Source: Acinetobacter sp. NCu2D-2 (GTDB lineage Bacteria > Pseudomonadota > Gammaproteobacteria > Pseudomonadales > Moraxellaceae). Taken from it: a stretch of DNA of 64,000 bases. The position numbers and the translations under genes were made by a program. The stretch lies in the NCBI RefSeq assembly GCF_001647675.1, contig NZ_CP015594.1, positions 1,550,001 through 1,614,000 on the forward strand, in the 5' to 3' direction. Position 1 is the stretch's first letter. Each line of letters opens with the position of its first letter. Shown piece by piece: positions 44,968 to 54,957 of this stretch. The notes below the pieces were generated by a model that made no database searches, was not told the origin of the DNA, and was given only the letters and a program-made list of their open reading frames with translations.

Positions 44968-47211
44968 TTATTCGGTCACTTGAATATTCAAACCTGCACG
45001 TGCAGTCAGCTCAGTAAATGTAGGAAAACTGGTTGCAACAGTTTCAGTACCAACAATACGAATTTCTTCTGAATTGCGTAGACCTGCAATCGAGAAACTC
45101 ATAGCAATACGGTGGTCATGATGCGATTCAATTTCACCACCTGTAAAGATTGGACCCCATTCACCTACTTTACCTTTACCTTCAATGATAATGCCATCTT
45201 CAGTTGGTGTGCAGTCAATGCCCATGGTTTTCAAACCATCCGCCATCACTTGAATACGATCTGATTCTTTGACACGAAGCTCAGCAGCACCGGTCAAAAT
45301 CGTGCGACCTTCTGCACATGCAGCTGCAATAAACAGTGCTGGGAATTCATCAATCGCCAATGGCACTTGATCTTCCGGCATATGAATACCTTTTAGGGTA
45401 CGTGAACCACGGATATGGATATCTGCAATCGGCTCACCACCTGCAATACGTTCATTTTCTACAGTCAGGTCAGCGCCCATCTGTTTCAAAATTTCGATCA
45501 CACCTGTACGCGTCGGGTTAATGCCTACCGCTTCAAGTGTCACATCTGCATTTTCTGTAATTGCAGCAGCCACCATAAAGAAAGCAGCAGATGAAATATC
45601 AGATGGCACTTGGATATTTGTACCTACTAATTTTCCACCACCTTGCAGTGAAATACGGTTACCTTCGGTTTTTACCTCATAACCAAAAGCACGCAGCATA
45701 CGTTCAGAATGATCACGTGTTGGCTCAGGCTCAGTCACAGCCGTTTCACCTTCAGCCCAAAGACCTGCAAGTAAAATACCTGATTTCACCTGAGCAGATG
45801 CCATCGGTAAATTGTATTCAATTCCTTTTAGCTGTTGATTACCGCTAATAGACACTGGCGGTGTACCACGTTCACCTGTGGTTTGAATTTGTGCGCCCAT
45901 TTCACGTAAAGGTTTGGCAATACGCTCCATAGGACGTTTTGACAGTGACGCATCACCGGTCATCACCGAATCAAACTTTTGCGCTGACAACATACCTGAT
46001 AACAAACGCATTGATGTACCTGAGTTACCCATATATAGCGCAGTTTTCGGTGCTTTTAGCCCATGCATACCCACGCCATGAATGGTTACTTCACCATTTT
46101 TAGGCCCTTCGATGCTGACCCCCATATCGCGAAATGCCTGTAATGTTGCAAGCGCGTCTTCACCTTCAAGAAAACCTGTCACATGCGTTGTGCCTTCAGC
46201 AATCGCACCAAACATGATTGAACGATGTGACACAGATTTATCGCCTGGCACAGTAAACTTACCTTGGAAATTTTTAGCACCCGGTAAAATGGTAAATTGC
46301 TGAGTCACTTTGGTTTTCTCCATCAAAGGTTTTTTCGCCAGCATGTGATTAAAGTGCTGGCGCGCGGCTTGCGCGTGTCCTAATAAGCCCATTAGAGCTT
46401 GTGAATCTTCATCTTCAATCAGTTTACGAATGACAGCCAATTGCTGTTCAAATCCATCTACTGCATTGAGTATTGCTTTTTTATTGGCAAAGAAAATGTC
46501 ATGCCACATTTGTGGATCGCTGGCTGCAATACGAGAAAAGTCTCTAAAGCCGCCTGCTGCATAACGAAAAATATCTAAATTGTCTTCTCGGTTAGCAAGT
46601 TGCTCAACCAAATTAAAAGCCATTAAATGCGGAAGATGGCTTGTATGTGCCAGCACTTCGTCATGCTTATCCACATCCATACAAATCACTTCCGCTTTAG
46701 CGGCTTGCCACAGTTGAATCAGTTTTTCGACCGCCCATTCACCGCTGCTCGGTAAAGGCGTCAAAATCACTTTATGATTGGCAAATAAATCGACTTTACC
46801 CGCATGTACACCTGTCAGCTCAGCTCCTGCAATCGGATGACCGGGTACAAAACCTGCTGGCAGCTGCTCACCAAAAACCGTTTTCGCGGCTGCAACCACA
46901 TTACCCTTGGTACTACCGACATCAGTAATAATGACATGTTCAGCCAAATATGGTTGAATTTGTGCCAAAACTGTCTGTGTCGCTTGCACAGGTAATGCCA
47001 AAACAACAAGATCTGCACCTTGTACAGCATCAATCGGGCTTTGATAACCCGCAGAAATTAGACCAAGTGCTTTGGCATCATCTAAAGTTTTCTGTGAGCG
47101 TGTAGATGCAACGATTTCATTTGCCAATTTTTCAGCGATAATGACACGCGCCAGACTTGAGCCAATCAGCCCAAGTCCGATGAATGCAACTTTTTCAAAC
47201 AGTGGCTGCAT
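44968..47211 (-). CDS. tyrA-aroA: Bifunctional prephenate dehydrogenase / EPSP synthase (TyrA-AroA fusion)
   Basis: 747 residues. Residues ~1-290 are TyrA: Rossmann VAFIGLGLIGSSLARVI, GHPIAGAELTGVHAG and SHLPHLMAFNLVE. From ~310 it is AroA: VPGDKSVSHRSIMFGAIAEG, YMGNSGTSMRLLSG, GDASLSKRPMERI and ESHHDHRIAMSFSIAG. One polypeptide thus makes EPSP for all aromatic amino acids and commits prephenate to tyrosine. The fusion is known in Pseudomonas and Acinetobacter relatives. It follows hisC by 3 bp. Confidence 0.96.
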   Translation of the reverse strand: MQPLFEKVAFIGLGLIGSSLARVIIAEKLANEIVASTRSQKTLDDAKALGLISAGYQSPIDAVQGADLVVLALPVQATQTVLAQIQPYLAEHVIITDVGSTKGNVVAAAKTVFGEQLPAGFVPGHPIAGAELTGVHAGKVDLFANHKVILTPLPSSGEWAVEKLIQLWQAAKAEVICMDVDKHDEVLAHTSHLPHLMAFNLVEQLANREDNLDIFRYAAGGFRDFSRIAASDPQMWHDIFFANKKAILNAVDGFEQQLAVIRKLIEDEDSQALMGLLGHAQAARQHFNHMLAKKPLMEKTKVTQQFTILPGAKNFQGKFTVPGDKSVSHRSIMFGAIAEGTTHVTGFLEGEDALATLQAFRDMGVSIEGPKNGEVTIHGVGMHGLKAPKTALYMGNSGTSMRLLSGMLSAQKFDSVMTGDASLSKRPMERIAKPLREMGAQIQTTGERGTPPVSISGNQQLKGIEYNLPMASAQVKSGILLAGLWAEGETAVTEPEPTRDHSERMLRAFGYEVKTEGNRISLQGGGKLVGTNIQVPSDISSAAFFMVAAAITENADVTLEAVGINPTRTGVIEILKQMGADLTVENERIAGGEPIADIHIRGSRTLKGIHMPEDQVPLAIDEFPALFIAAACAEGRTILTGAAELRVKESDRIQVMADGLKTMGIDCTPTEDGIIIEGKGKVGEWGPIFTGGEIESHHDHRIAMSFSIAGLRNSEEIRIVGTETVATSFPTFTELTARAGLNIQVTE

Positions 47212-47214
47212 AAC

Positions 47215-48306
47215 TTACGCTTTCGCCTCTCGACCTAACACTTTCGCAAGTGCAGTCAGGAATTTCGCATTTTCAGCTTCAGTACCAATGGTCACACGTA
47301 GGTGATTTGGAATACCAACAGGACGTACAATCACACCTTCTTTTAATAGTGCATTGAATGTTGCCGCTGGATCTGCCTGAACATCCACTAAAATGAAGTT
47401 AGCACGTGAAGGCACAAAGTTCAGACCTAAAGCTTTAAAACCAGCTTCCAGTTGAGCCATACCCGCTTTATTCACTTCGCGAGATTTTTCAATGAAGTCT
47501 TTATCTTTTAATGCTGCAACCGCTGCAACCATCGCCAAATGGTTGACGTTGAAGGGTTGACGGATACGGTTTAAGAAATCAGTCACTTCAACAGATGAAA
47601 TAGCATAGCCAACACGAAGCGCCGCCAAACCATAGCACTTAGACAATGTACGGCTGATGATTAAGTTTGGATATTGCGCTACGAATTTGAAGCTATTGAA
47701 GTTTTCTGGGAAATATTCCACATAGGCTTCATCAAGTACCACAATGACATTTGCAGGTACTTTTTCCATAAACGCTGCAAATTCTGCTTCTTCGAACCAA
47801 GTCCCTGTTGGGTTATTAGGATTCGCAATAAAGATCAGTTTGGTATTGTCTTTAACTGCTGCTGCCATTGCATCAAGGTCATGAGAGAAACCTTTTGCAG
47901 GTACTTCGATCGCTTCGGCATTGATGGCTTGTGTCACCAATGAATACACGGCAAATGCATGTTGGCTATATACAACTGAATCTTTCTCAGACACAAAGGC
48001 ATGAGCAAAAATTTCGAGCAAGTCGTTTGAACCATTACCTAAGGTAATTTGATCATGGTTAAAACCAAATTCAGTTTTAATTTGATCTTTCAGGATAAAA
48101 CCACCGCCATCAGGATAACGACCGATTTCAGCAATTTCAGCAGCCACAGCTGTTTTCACATGCTCAGAGCAACCCAAAGGGTTTTCATTTGAAGCAAGTT
48201 TGACAATATCGGTAATCCCTAGCTCGCGCTCAAGTTCACTGATTGGCTTACCCGGTTGGTAAGGTTTTAATTTAGAAATACCTTCATTGGCAGGAACAAA
48301 CGACAT
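47215..48306 (-). CDS. hisC: Histidinol-phosphate aminotransferase
   Basis: 363 residues, fold-type I PLP enzyme. PLP lysine in ISRTLSKCYGLAALRVGY; IFIANPNNPTGTWFE and VVLDEAYVEYFP are conserved; C-terminal RPVGIPNHLRVTIGTEAEN. Sitting between pheA and tyrA-aroA, it may also transaminate aromatic keto acids, as HisC2 proteins can; that is inference. The 3-bp spacing to tyrA-aroA suggests translational coupling. Confidence 0.94.
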   Translation of the reverse strand: MSFVPANEGISKLKPYQPGKPISELERELGITDIVKLASNENPLGCSEHVKTAVAAEIAEIGRYPDGGGFILKDQIKTEFGFNHDQITLGNGSNDLLEIFAHAFVSEKDSVVYSQHAFAVYSLVTQAINAEAIEVPAKGFSHDLDAMAAAVKDNTKLIFIANPNNPTGTWFEEAEFAAFMEKVPANVIVVLDEAYVEYFPENFNSFKFVAQYPNLIISRTLSKCYGLAALRVGYAISSVEVTDFLNRIRQPFNVNHLAMVAAVAALKDKDFIEKSREVNKAGMAQLEAGFKALGLNFVPSRANFILVDVQADPAATFNALLKEGVIVRPVGIPNHLRVTIGTEAENAKFLTALAKVLGREAKA

Positions 48307-48373
48307 TTTATACTTCCGATTTAACGTGTAAAACAGTGATCAGCACCCTCGCACTGACCACATCGAGCTGTAA

Positions 48374-49483
48374 TTAAAGTACAGCTGCTGGATAAGACCC
48401 CAATACGCGAATTTCTTTCACAAGCGGACGAATTTCTTCAATCGCTGCTTTTACGCGCTCTTCCTCAACGTGCCCTTCAAGATCAATAAAGAAGACGTAA
48501 GCCCATTTTTCAGGAAGTGCTGGACGTGTTTCAATACTTGTTAGACTAATGTTGTGTTTCGCAAATGGCGCTAAGATTTCAAGCAATGCCCCAGCACGGT
48601 CATGTGCAGATACAAGTAAAGATGTTTTGTCATTGCCACTTTGTGGCACTTTTTCACGACCAATCACCAAGAAACGTGTCGTGTTTTCTGGGTTATCTTC
48701 AATATTGCTGTGCATGATCTCAAGACCATAAATGCTTGCAGCAATTTCAGATGCAATCGCAGCAGAATGCCATTCATTACGAATACGGCGTGCAGCTTCT
48801 GCATTTGAGCTCAGTGCAACACGTTCAACACCAGGATAATGCGCATCGAGCCATTTACGGCATTGTGCCAATGTTTGTTGGTGTGCATAAATTTGTTTGA
48901 TGCTGTCTTTGCGTGTATTTTCAGACACGAGGAACTGATGGTGAATTGGAAGTTCGACTTCACCAATGACATTTAAATGTGACGATTTAAAGCAGTCGAG
49001 TGTGTGATTGACAACACCTTCAGATGAGTTCTCAACAGGTACTAAACCATAATGTGCACTGCCCGCTTCAACTTCACGGAACACTTCATCAATCGTTGGC
49101 AATGGACGAACAACTGCGTCGTGTCCAAATTGTTTTAAAACAGCTGAATGCGTATAGGTACCGATTGGTCCAAGGAAAGCAATACTTTGTGGTGCTTCCA
49201 ATGCCAAACACGCTGACATAATTTCACGGAATAAACGCGCCATTGTCGTATCGGATAATGGTCCTTCATTACGCTGCATCACATTACGTAAAACTTGGGC
49301 TTCACGCTCAGGACGGTAAAACAGTGGATTCTCTTCAGCTGCAAATTTAGCTTTTGCAACAGCTTCTGCTAAACGTGCGCGGCGGTTAATCAATTGTTGG
49401 ATTTGCTGATCAACAGAATCGATATCTTCACGAATTTTTGCCAAATCAAGAGAAGTCGTAGTGTTTTGATCGTCGGTGATCAT
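48374..49483 (-). CDS. pheA: Bifunctional chorismate mutase / prephenate dehydratase (P-protein)
   Basis: 369 residues from ATG 49483 (AAGG ~11 nt upstream). Chorismate mutase ~10-95 (IREDIDSVDQQIQQLINRRARLA), prephenate dehydratase ~95-275 (FLGPIGTYTHSAVLKQFG, VPVENSSEGVVNHTLD, NTTRFLVIG), C-terminal ACT domain (SLLVSAHDRAGALLEILAPF, IETRPALPEKWAYVFFIDLEGH) for phenylalanine feedback. First gene of the aromatic operon pheA-hisC-tyrA-aroA. Confidence 0.96.
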   Translation of the reverse strand: MITDDQNTTTSLDLAKIREDIDSVDQQIQQLINRRARLAEAVAKAKFAAEENPLFYRPEREAQVLRNVMQRNEGPLSDTTMARLFREIMSACLALEAPQSIAFLGPIGTYTHSAVLKQFGHDAVVRPLPTIDEVFREVEAGSAHYGLVPVENSSEGVVNHTLDCFKSSHLNVIGEVELPIHHQFLVSENTRKDSIKQIYAHQQTLAQCRKWLDAHYPGVERVALSSNAEAARRIRNEWHSAAIASEIAASIYGLEIMHSNIEDNPENTTRFLVIGREKVPQSGNDKTSLLVSAHDRAGALLEILAPFAKHNISLTSIETRPALPEKWAYVFFIDLEGHVEEERVKAAIEEIRPLVKEIRVLGSYPAAVL

Positions 49484-49950
49484 TGTAATGTCGCCCTTCA
49501 TAAATCTTATCTGTTTCAGTATACCAATAGTTCGCTTTCAAATGTTACAGAATCAAACATGAATCTCTGTGAAATCAACAAAGGTTTTGCATGTTTCAAC
49601 AAAAGCTGAAATTTGAAATTTTCTGTAACACTCTCAATAGCTTATTCTGTCAATACACATTATAAATTTGTATATTAACTTATCCATCTTAACTGATTTT
49701 ACTTCAATAGAATCATCATTATTTCTTAATCTAATTAACGATTTTAGAAATATGAAAATTTCAATAAAAACAGAAAATTGCTAAAAGTAACTTGGCTCTA
49801 AAAAACTTTATCATTTATGTAATAAATATAATTGGTCTAAATTTTTATATGTTTTATAGCTACATGGAATAAGTAAAACATTACAAGGATATACACACTG
49901 TTTATTTTTTCTCGCTAGTTTGATGTCAATGCCAAATGGTGAGTTCAACA
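49484..49950. other. ~450-bp AT-rich region upstream of pheA
   Basis: Divergent promoters for pheA and the DJ-1-like gene are expected here. I see no leader peptide rich in Phe codons, no RNA gene and no clear repeat. Confidence 0.55.
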
Positions 49951-50469
49951 ATGTCTAAACGTATTGCTGTACTTGTAAGTTCGAATTATCAAGACCATGC
50001 CTATTGCTTGCCTGTGGAAGCCTTTCGTGCTGCACGCCACAGCATTTGCAATATTGAGCATCATGCAGGAAAGATCGTCTATGGATCAGAACTGCGTTCA
50101 CATGTAACGATTGATCGTGAGCTTACACAAACTCGCGTCGATGATTTTGATGCTTTGCTGATCCCCGGTGGAGAATCGGCATTATGGTTTAGTCAGGATC
50201 CACATGCACTAGCATTTATTAGAGCTTTTAATGACGCTCAAAAACAAATTTTTAGTTTGGATGATGCTTCGCTATTGCTTGCCTCGGCAGATATTTTAAA
50301 TAATCGCATGATTACCAGCATTCGGGATCATTATCCGCATCTAAGGGATCGTGGAGCAAAATATTATGATGCAGAATTGGTCAATGATAATAACCAAATT
50401 ATCTCTTCACGCGCCCCTGCTGATCTGAATATCTTTATCCATGAGTGCCTACAGGTCTTGCGCTCATAA
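49951..50469 (+). CDS. DJ-1/PfpI-family protein lacking the usual nucleophile Cys
   Basis: 172 residues from ATG 49951 with GGTGAG upstream. DJ-1/PfpI fold elements: RIAVLVSSNYQDHAY, the SELRSHVTIDREL strand and FDALLIPGGESALWF. At the nucleophile elbow, where the family has a Cys (ICHGP...), this protein reads SLDDASLLLASADIL, so the Cys is replaced by Asp. It is therefore probably not a cysteine-dependent hydrolase or glyoxalase. Start extension to 49936 is not supported. Confidence 0.85.
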   Translation: MSKRIAVLVSSNYQDHAYCLPVEAFRAARHSICNIEHHAGKIVYGSELRSHVTIDRELTQTRVDDFDALLIPGGESALWFSQDPHALAFIRAFNDAQKQIFSLDDASLLLASADILNNRMITSIRDHYPHLRDRGAKYYDAELVNDNNQIISSRAPADLNIFIHECLQVLRS

Positions 50470-50483
50470 CCAAATAATAAAAA

Positions 50484-50516
50484 TAAAAAAGGGCCGTTAT
50501 CGGCTCTTTTTTATCA
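50484..50516. terminator. Bidirectional terminator
   Basis: AAAAAAGGGCCG, loop ttat, CGGCTCTTTTTT (one G-T pair) between convergent genes. Confidence 0.87.
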
Positions 50517-50524
50517 CTGAAAGG

Positions 50525-51667
50525 TTAGCGACCCAAAATGCTTCGTGCCACAATCTCTTTCATAATTTCATTGGTACCACCGTAGATCCGTTGAATACGT
50601 GCATCGACAAAGAAACGTGAAATTGGATATTCAGTCATGTAGCCATAGCCACCAAATAACTGCAGAAGATTATCGGCAATTTTCATTTGCATGTCTGTAG
50701 AGAAACTTTTGAGTGCAGCAGCTGTTTCTACATCCAACTTACCTTGCATATATAACTCTAGGTTTTGGTTATAAAAAGCTGCAGTTGCCAATTCATCAAT
50801 TTTTGCTTGCGCCAATACGAAACGTGTATTTTGGAATTGCCCAATGGCTTGACCAAACGCCTGACGCTCTTTGACATAAGCCGTGGTGACATCAATTGAA
50901 CCACGAATTGCGCCCAATGCTGTTGCGGCAATCGCTGTACGTTCACGTGGTAATTCCTGCATTAAATAAGCAAAACCTTGACCTGCATTACCTAATAATT
51001 GCTCTTTAGGTACTTTAACATTGTCAAAGAAAAGTTCTGAAGTATCTTGAGAATGCAGACCAATCTTGTCGAGGTTTGTGCCTTTTTTAAAGCCGTCCAA
51101 ATGGGTATCAACCAACATAAGTGAAACACCTTTGGCGCGTGCTTGTGGATCGGTTTTCACTGCAAGTACCACTAAATCCGCATGCTGACCGTTAGAAATA
51201 AACGTTTTTGAACCATTTAATACGTAATGATCACCCTGCAAAATGGCACTGGTACGCATGGCTTGTAAATCGGAACCAGCACCTGGCTCGGTCATGCCAA
51301 TCGCACCCACCACTTCACCTGTGGCCATTTTCGGCAGCCAGTATTGCTTTTGTTCTTCTGAACCAATATGCAAGATATAAGGTGCTGCGATATCAGAATG
51401 ACATGATAAACCTGTAGAAATTGCGCTATAGCCCGCACGTGCAGATTCTTCAATCAACATCAAAGAATAATGTGTTGGTACACCATAGCCACCGTATTCT
51501 TCAGGCACATCGACACAAAGGAACCCATTTTCACCCAATGCATTCCAAAGTGAACGCGGTACCATACCCTCGCGTTCCCATTGTTCATAATACGGAGCCA
51601 CATGTTCATCTAAAAAGCGTTTAAAGTTATCTTTGAATAATTCTAAATCGGCATCGTAAGCGAGCAT
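50525..51667 (-). CDS. Acyl-CoA dehydrogenase
   Basis: 380 residues. FAD-binding signatures GAIGMTEPGAGSDLQAM and FISNGQHADLVVLAV; C-terminal QLFGGYGYMTEYPISRFFVDARIQRIYGGTNEI. The C-terminal position used as base by medium-chain enzymes is Gly (IYGGT), while LPRERTAIA supplies a Glu where long-chain and isovaleryl enzymes carry theirs, so a LCAD/IVD-like base is inferred. Likely fatty acid or branched-chain acyl-CoA oxidation; exact substrate unknown. Confidence 0.92.
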   Translation of the reverse strand: MLAYDADLELFKDNFKRFLDEHVAPYYEQWEREGMVPRSLWNALGENGFLCVDVPEEYGGYGVPTHYSLMLIEESARAGYSAISTGLSCHSDIAAPYILHIGSEEQKQYWLPKMATGEVVGAIGMTEPGAGSDLQAMRTSAILQGDHYVLNGSKTFISNGQHADLVVLAVKTDPQARAKGVSLMLVDTHLDGFKKGTNLDKIGLHSQDTSELFFDNVKVPKEQLLGNAGQGFAYLMQELPRERTAIAATALGAIRGSIDVTTAYVKERQAFGQAIGQFQNTRFVLAQAKIDELATAAFYNQNLELYMQGKLDVETAAALKSFSTDMQMKIADNLLQLFGGYGYMTEYPISRFFVDARIQRIYGGTNEIMKEIVARSILGR

Positions 51668-51773
51668 TCTTATATCCTTGAACTGTTATTTTTGCTTTAC
51701 GTATCACAGGCTATAGCGTTTTGATGACGCTGTCATGGGCTCAACGTTATTTTTTTCAAACTCCATGGTCAAT

Positions 51774-51801
51774 AAAAAAGGAAGCCGAAGCTTCCTTTTT
51801 T
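51774..51801 (-). terminator. Terminator of dctA
   Basis: AAAAAAGGAAGC, loop cgaa, GCTTCCTTTTTT. Confidence 0.9.
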
Positions 51802-51815
51802 TTTACTTAATATTC

Positions 51816-53156
51816 TCAGTGTGCGTTTTTATCATGAACCATTTGTTCATCAATCGCAGCTGGATTATTTAACGCATAATTCAGTTTTTCAGTATCAAGC
51901 TGACCGACCCATTTTGCCACAACCAAAGTTGCCAATGAGTTACCAACAAGGTTCGTCAATGCACGTGCTTCAGACATGAAACGGTCGATACCTAAGATAA
52001 GTGCCAAACCTGCCACTGGAATATGACCCACTGCAGATAAAGTCGCAGCCATCACGATAAAGCCGGAACCTGTAACACCTGCAGCGCCTTTTGAAGAAAT
52101 CAATAAAACAAGAAGCAAGGTTACTTGGTGAGTCACATCTAACTGAGTATTGGTTGCTTGTGCAATAAATACCGCAGCCATGGTTAAGTAGATTGCTGTA
52201 CCATCAAGGTTGAATGAATAACCTGTTGGAATTACGAGACCAACTACTGATTTCTCAGCACCCGCAATTTCAAGTTTTTTCAACATACGTGGTAATACAG
52301 ATTCAGAAGATGATGTACCTAGTACAATCAATAATTCTTCACGAATCAAGCGAATCATTTTCAAAATACTAAAGCCACAGATACGTGCAATAGAACCTAA
52401 AATAATGAAAATGAATAGCAAGCAAGTAATGTAGAAGCAAAGAATCAATTGACCAAGCTGTGCCAATGAACCGATACCATATTTACCAATGGTAAATGCC
52501 ATCGCACCGAACGCACCGATCGGCGCAAGTTTCATGATCATGTTCACGATGTTAAAGAATACATGTGAAATTTGATCGATGAATTTCAATACTGGCTTAC
52601 CAGTTTCACCCAATTGATGCAGTGCAAAACCGAATAAAATGGCAAATAAAAGAACCTGTAAAATCTCACCTTCTGCAAAAGCACCAACCACAGTACTTGG
52701 GATGATGTTCATGAAGAAATCAAGGGTTGATTGTGCAGCACCAGATTCTACATATTTTGAAATCCCTGCAGTATCTAAAGATGCAGGATCAACGTTCATG
52801 CCAACACCTGGTTTTGCGATGTTAATTACCAGCAAACCAATAATAAGTGCAATTGTGGACACGATTTCAAAATACAGAAGTGCAATACCACCTGTTTTAC
52901 CTACAGATTTCATGCTCTCCATACCTGCGATACCGCTCACTACGGTACAGAAAATCACAGGTGCGATGATCATTTTAATCAAACGAATAAAACCATCACC
53001 AAGTGGTTTAAGTTGTTCACCTAAACCTGGGACATATTGTTCAGCACCATTAATGATCTGGGTACCACTCGGAGAGAAGTGTCCCACAAGGATACCGGCA
53101 ATAATTGCGACAATCACTTGGAAATAGAGCGACTTATAAATTGGTTTCTTAGCCAT
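51816..53156 (-). CDS. dctA: C4-dicarboxylate:cation symporter (DAACS family)
   Basis: 446 residues with about eight membrane helices and two re-entrant hairpins. The [11 protein letters not shown] serine-rich hairpin and [20 protein letters not shown] are DAACS signatures; [22 protein letters not shown] is typical of DctA. It imports succinate, fumarate and malate with cations. Glutamate carriers share the fold, so specificity rests on overall similarity to DctA. Confidence 0.92.
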   Translation of the reverse strand: MAKKPIYKSLYFQVIVAIIAGILVGHFSPSGTQIINGAEQYVPGLGEQLKPLGDGFIRLIKMIIAPVIFCTVVSGIAGMESMKSVGKTGGIALLYFEIVSTIALIIGLLVINIAKPGVGMNVDPASLDTAGISKYVESGAAQSTLDFFMNIIPSTVVGAFAEGEILQVLLFAILFGFALHQLGETGKPVLKFIDQISHVFFNIVNMIMKLAPIGAFGAMAFTIGKYGIGSLAQLGQLILCFYITCLLFIFIILGSIARICGFSILKMIRLIREELLIVLGTSSSESVLPRMLKKLEIAGAEKSVVGLVIPTGYSFNLDGTAIYLTMAAVFIAQATNTQLDVTHQVTLLLVLLISSKGAAGVTGSGFIVMAATLSAVGHIPVAGLALILGIDRFMSEARALTNLVGNSLATLVVAKWVGQLDTEKLNYALNNPAAIDEQMVHDKNAH

Positions 53157-53568
53157 GACATTACTTCACGATATATTTCTATAACTAGAAATATTCAGTT
53201 TTTGTCTATTTAAAAAATAAACAGCCTTAAAACTTATTTATCGTAGACAAATAAGCGCCTATGTACCGAGATAAATCTGGTACTGAGAGATTCAAATGTG
53301 TAGTTGTGATTACAAATCACAGAAACCCTTAATGTTTTAAGATCAAGAGCAACGTTCAGGAGATGAAGAAAACACAATAACTGCGCGAATTTTACCTGTT
53401 TTTTTACAACTTGTTTCAGCCGAAATGTTAAGTTTGAATAAATAGTAAACAATTTTACCTAGACCATCGTCTAATTGATCGCAATTTAACCCCTAAAATA
53501 AGCGTAAAAAATACCAATATCATCGTAAAATATACCTATACTTCATCAAAGCTTTAGAAAGAACTGAT
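53157..53568. other. 412-bp region between divergent dctA and ybiB
   Basis: AT-rich. A 72-codon minus-strand frame at 53234-53452 lacks a ribosome site and a plausible composition. Nothing else recognised apart from presumed promoters. Confidence 0.55.
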
Positions 53569-54570
53569 ATGAACACCAAACGAAATATCTATAAAGACGT
53601 TGAACATCCATTTGCACAATTCGTGCGAATTATTGGTAAAGGTAAAAATGGTGCACGTTCACTGAGTTTTGATGAAGCCTATCAAGCCTTCAGTATGATC
53701 TTAAAAAATGAAGTGCTCGATGTTCAGCTTGGTGCCTTTTTAATGTTATTGCGTGTTAAAGAAGAATCAATTGATGAGCTTACTGGTTTTGTACAAGCGA
53801 CACGTGATCAGTTGAACTTTAAATCACTCGATGTAGATTTAGATTGGTCATCTTATGCAGGTAAGCGCAAACATTATCCGTGGTTTATATTGGCAGCACT
53901 GACACTTGCAAAAAATGGTTATAACATTGTGATGCATGGTGCCTCAGGACATACCATTAACCGAGTGTATACCGAACAAGTCCTCGAGTTTTTAGGCTAT
54001 CCAATATGTAAAAACGACCATGAAGTTGAACAAGAACTTAATAAAAATCACTTTGCATACATACCTTTAGAGGTTATTTCGCCGATTCTTTCAGAATTAA
54101 TTTCCCTTCGTAATGTGATGGGGCTTCGCTCTCCTATTCATACCTTAGCTCGTTTAATTAACCCATTTAATGCCAAAGCCACCTTACAAGCGATCTTCCA
54201 TCCTGCTTATCGTAGCTCACATCAAAAAGCGGCTTATCAACTCGGCTATAAGAACAGTGCCGTGATTAAAGGCGAAGGTGGTGAATTTGAACGTAATCCA
54301 GATGCAAAGACGTTAATTTGCGGTATTCAGGAGGGGGAAATGTATGAACATGAGCTACCTAAACTGACAGATAACCGCAGTCCGATCGAAGAAGAACTAA
54401 ATTTAGATTTCTTTAAACAAGTGTGGTTAGGACATGCGTCTCATGAATATGGTGAGATTGCGGTCGTAGAAACTATGGGGATTGCCCTCTATACCATGGG
54501 TAAAATTCCTAACTTTGAACAAGCCATGCAACATGCCAAACAACTATGGCTTAACCGTAACATGGCATAA
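53569..54570 (+). CDS. ybiB: Glycosyltransferase-fold nucleic-acid-binding protein, YbiB/TrpD2-like
   Basis: 333 residues resembling anthranilate phosphoribosyltransferase (FSMILKNEVLDVQLGAFLMLLRVK, MHGASGHTINRVYTEQVLEFLG, IVTL-type core) but with altered substrate residues: the glycine-rich PRPP loop is replaced by HGASGH. YbiB/TrpD2 proteins bind DNA and are linked to the SOS response in E. coli rather than to tryptophan synthesis. No trp genes are near. Function inferred from family only. Confidence 0.88.
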   Translation: MNTKRNIYKDVEHPFAQFVRIIGKGKNGARSLSFDEAYQAFSMILKNEVLDVQLGAFLMLLRVKEESIDELTGFVQATRDQLNFKSLDVDLDWSSYAGKRKHYPWFILAALTLAKNGYNIVMHGASGHTINRVYTEQVLEFLGYPICKNDHEVEQELNKNHFAYIPLEVISPILSELISLRNVMGLRSPIHTLARLINPFNAKATLQAIFHPAYRSSHQKAAYQLGYKNSAVIKGEGGEFERNPDAKTLICGIQEGEMYEHELPKLTDNRSPIEEELNLDFFKQVWLGHASHEYGEIAVVETMGIALYTMGKIPNFEQAMQHAKQLWLNRNMA

Positions 54571-54648
54571 TCTGACAGAACTTATTCATATTTTTAAACC
54601 TTTCAATATTTAAAATATATTTCACGGTTTATATAATATTTGCTCAAT

Positions 54649-54677
54649 AAAAAAGGACCGAAATTCGGTCCTTTTTT
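54649..54677. terminator. Bidirectional terminator
   Basis: AAAAAAGGACCGA, 3-nt loop, TCGGTCCTTTTTT between convergent genes. Confidence 0.9.
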
Positions 54678-54687
54678 TGTTCATTTA

Positions 54688-54954
54688 TTAGATGAAACGA
54701 ATAGGCTTAAACTCTGGTTCTTCTACATGAGAATCACAGTGTTCATCTTCCTCTTTAGTCCCGCGGTCAATATAACCACTACGTTCAGTTTCAGGCAGAT
54801 TTTTCATTTCCCATGCATAGACCGCTTGCATACAGGTCTGGCGCTGCTCGGCAGTCAGTGCCACACCATTGGGCCATTTACCAATTTCAATTGCTGTACG
54901 TAGACGAGCTACAATCTCAGGATCGAGTACAGCTAGCATTTTTTCAATATTCAT
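54688..54954 (-). CDS. yeaC: DUF1315 protein, YeaC-like
   Basis: 88 residues. The core LDPEIVARLRTAIEIGKWPNGVALTAEQR is diagnostic of DUF1315/YeaC. The C-terminal part is acidic with a short basic end. Function unknown in all species. It begins 3 bp after the nadK stop, so it is translated from the nadK mRNA. Confidence 0.88.
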   Translation of the reverse strand: MNIEKMLAVLDPEIVARLRTAIEIGKWPNGVALTAEQRQTCMQAVYAWEMKNLPETERSGYIDRGTKEEDEHCDSHVEEPEFKPIRFI

Positions 54955-54957
54955 TTG

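Noticed and set aside
53234..53452. 72-codon minus-strand frame upstream of dctA
   Set aside because: No ribosome site, odd composition and no recognisable domain; more likely chance.
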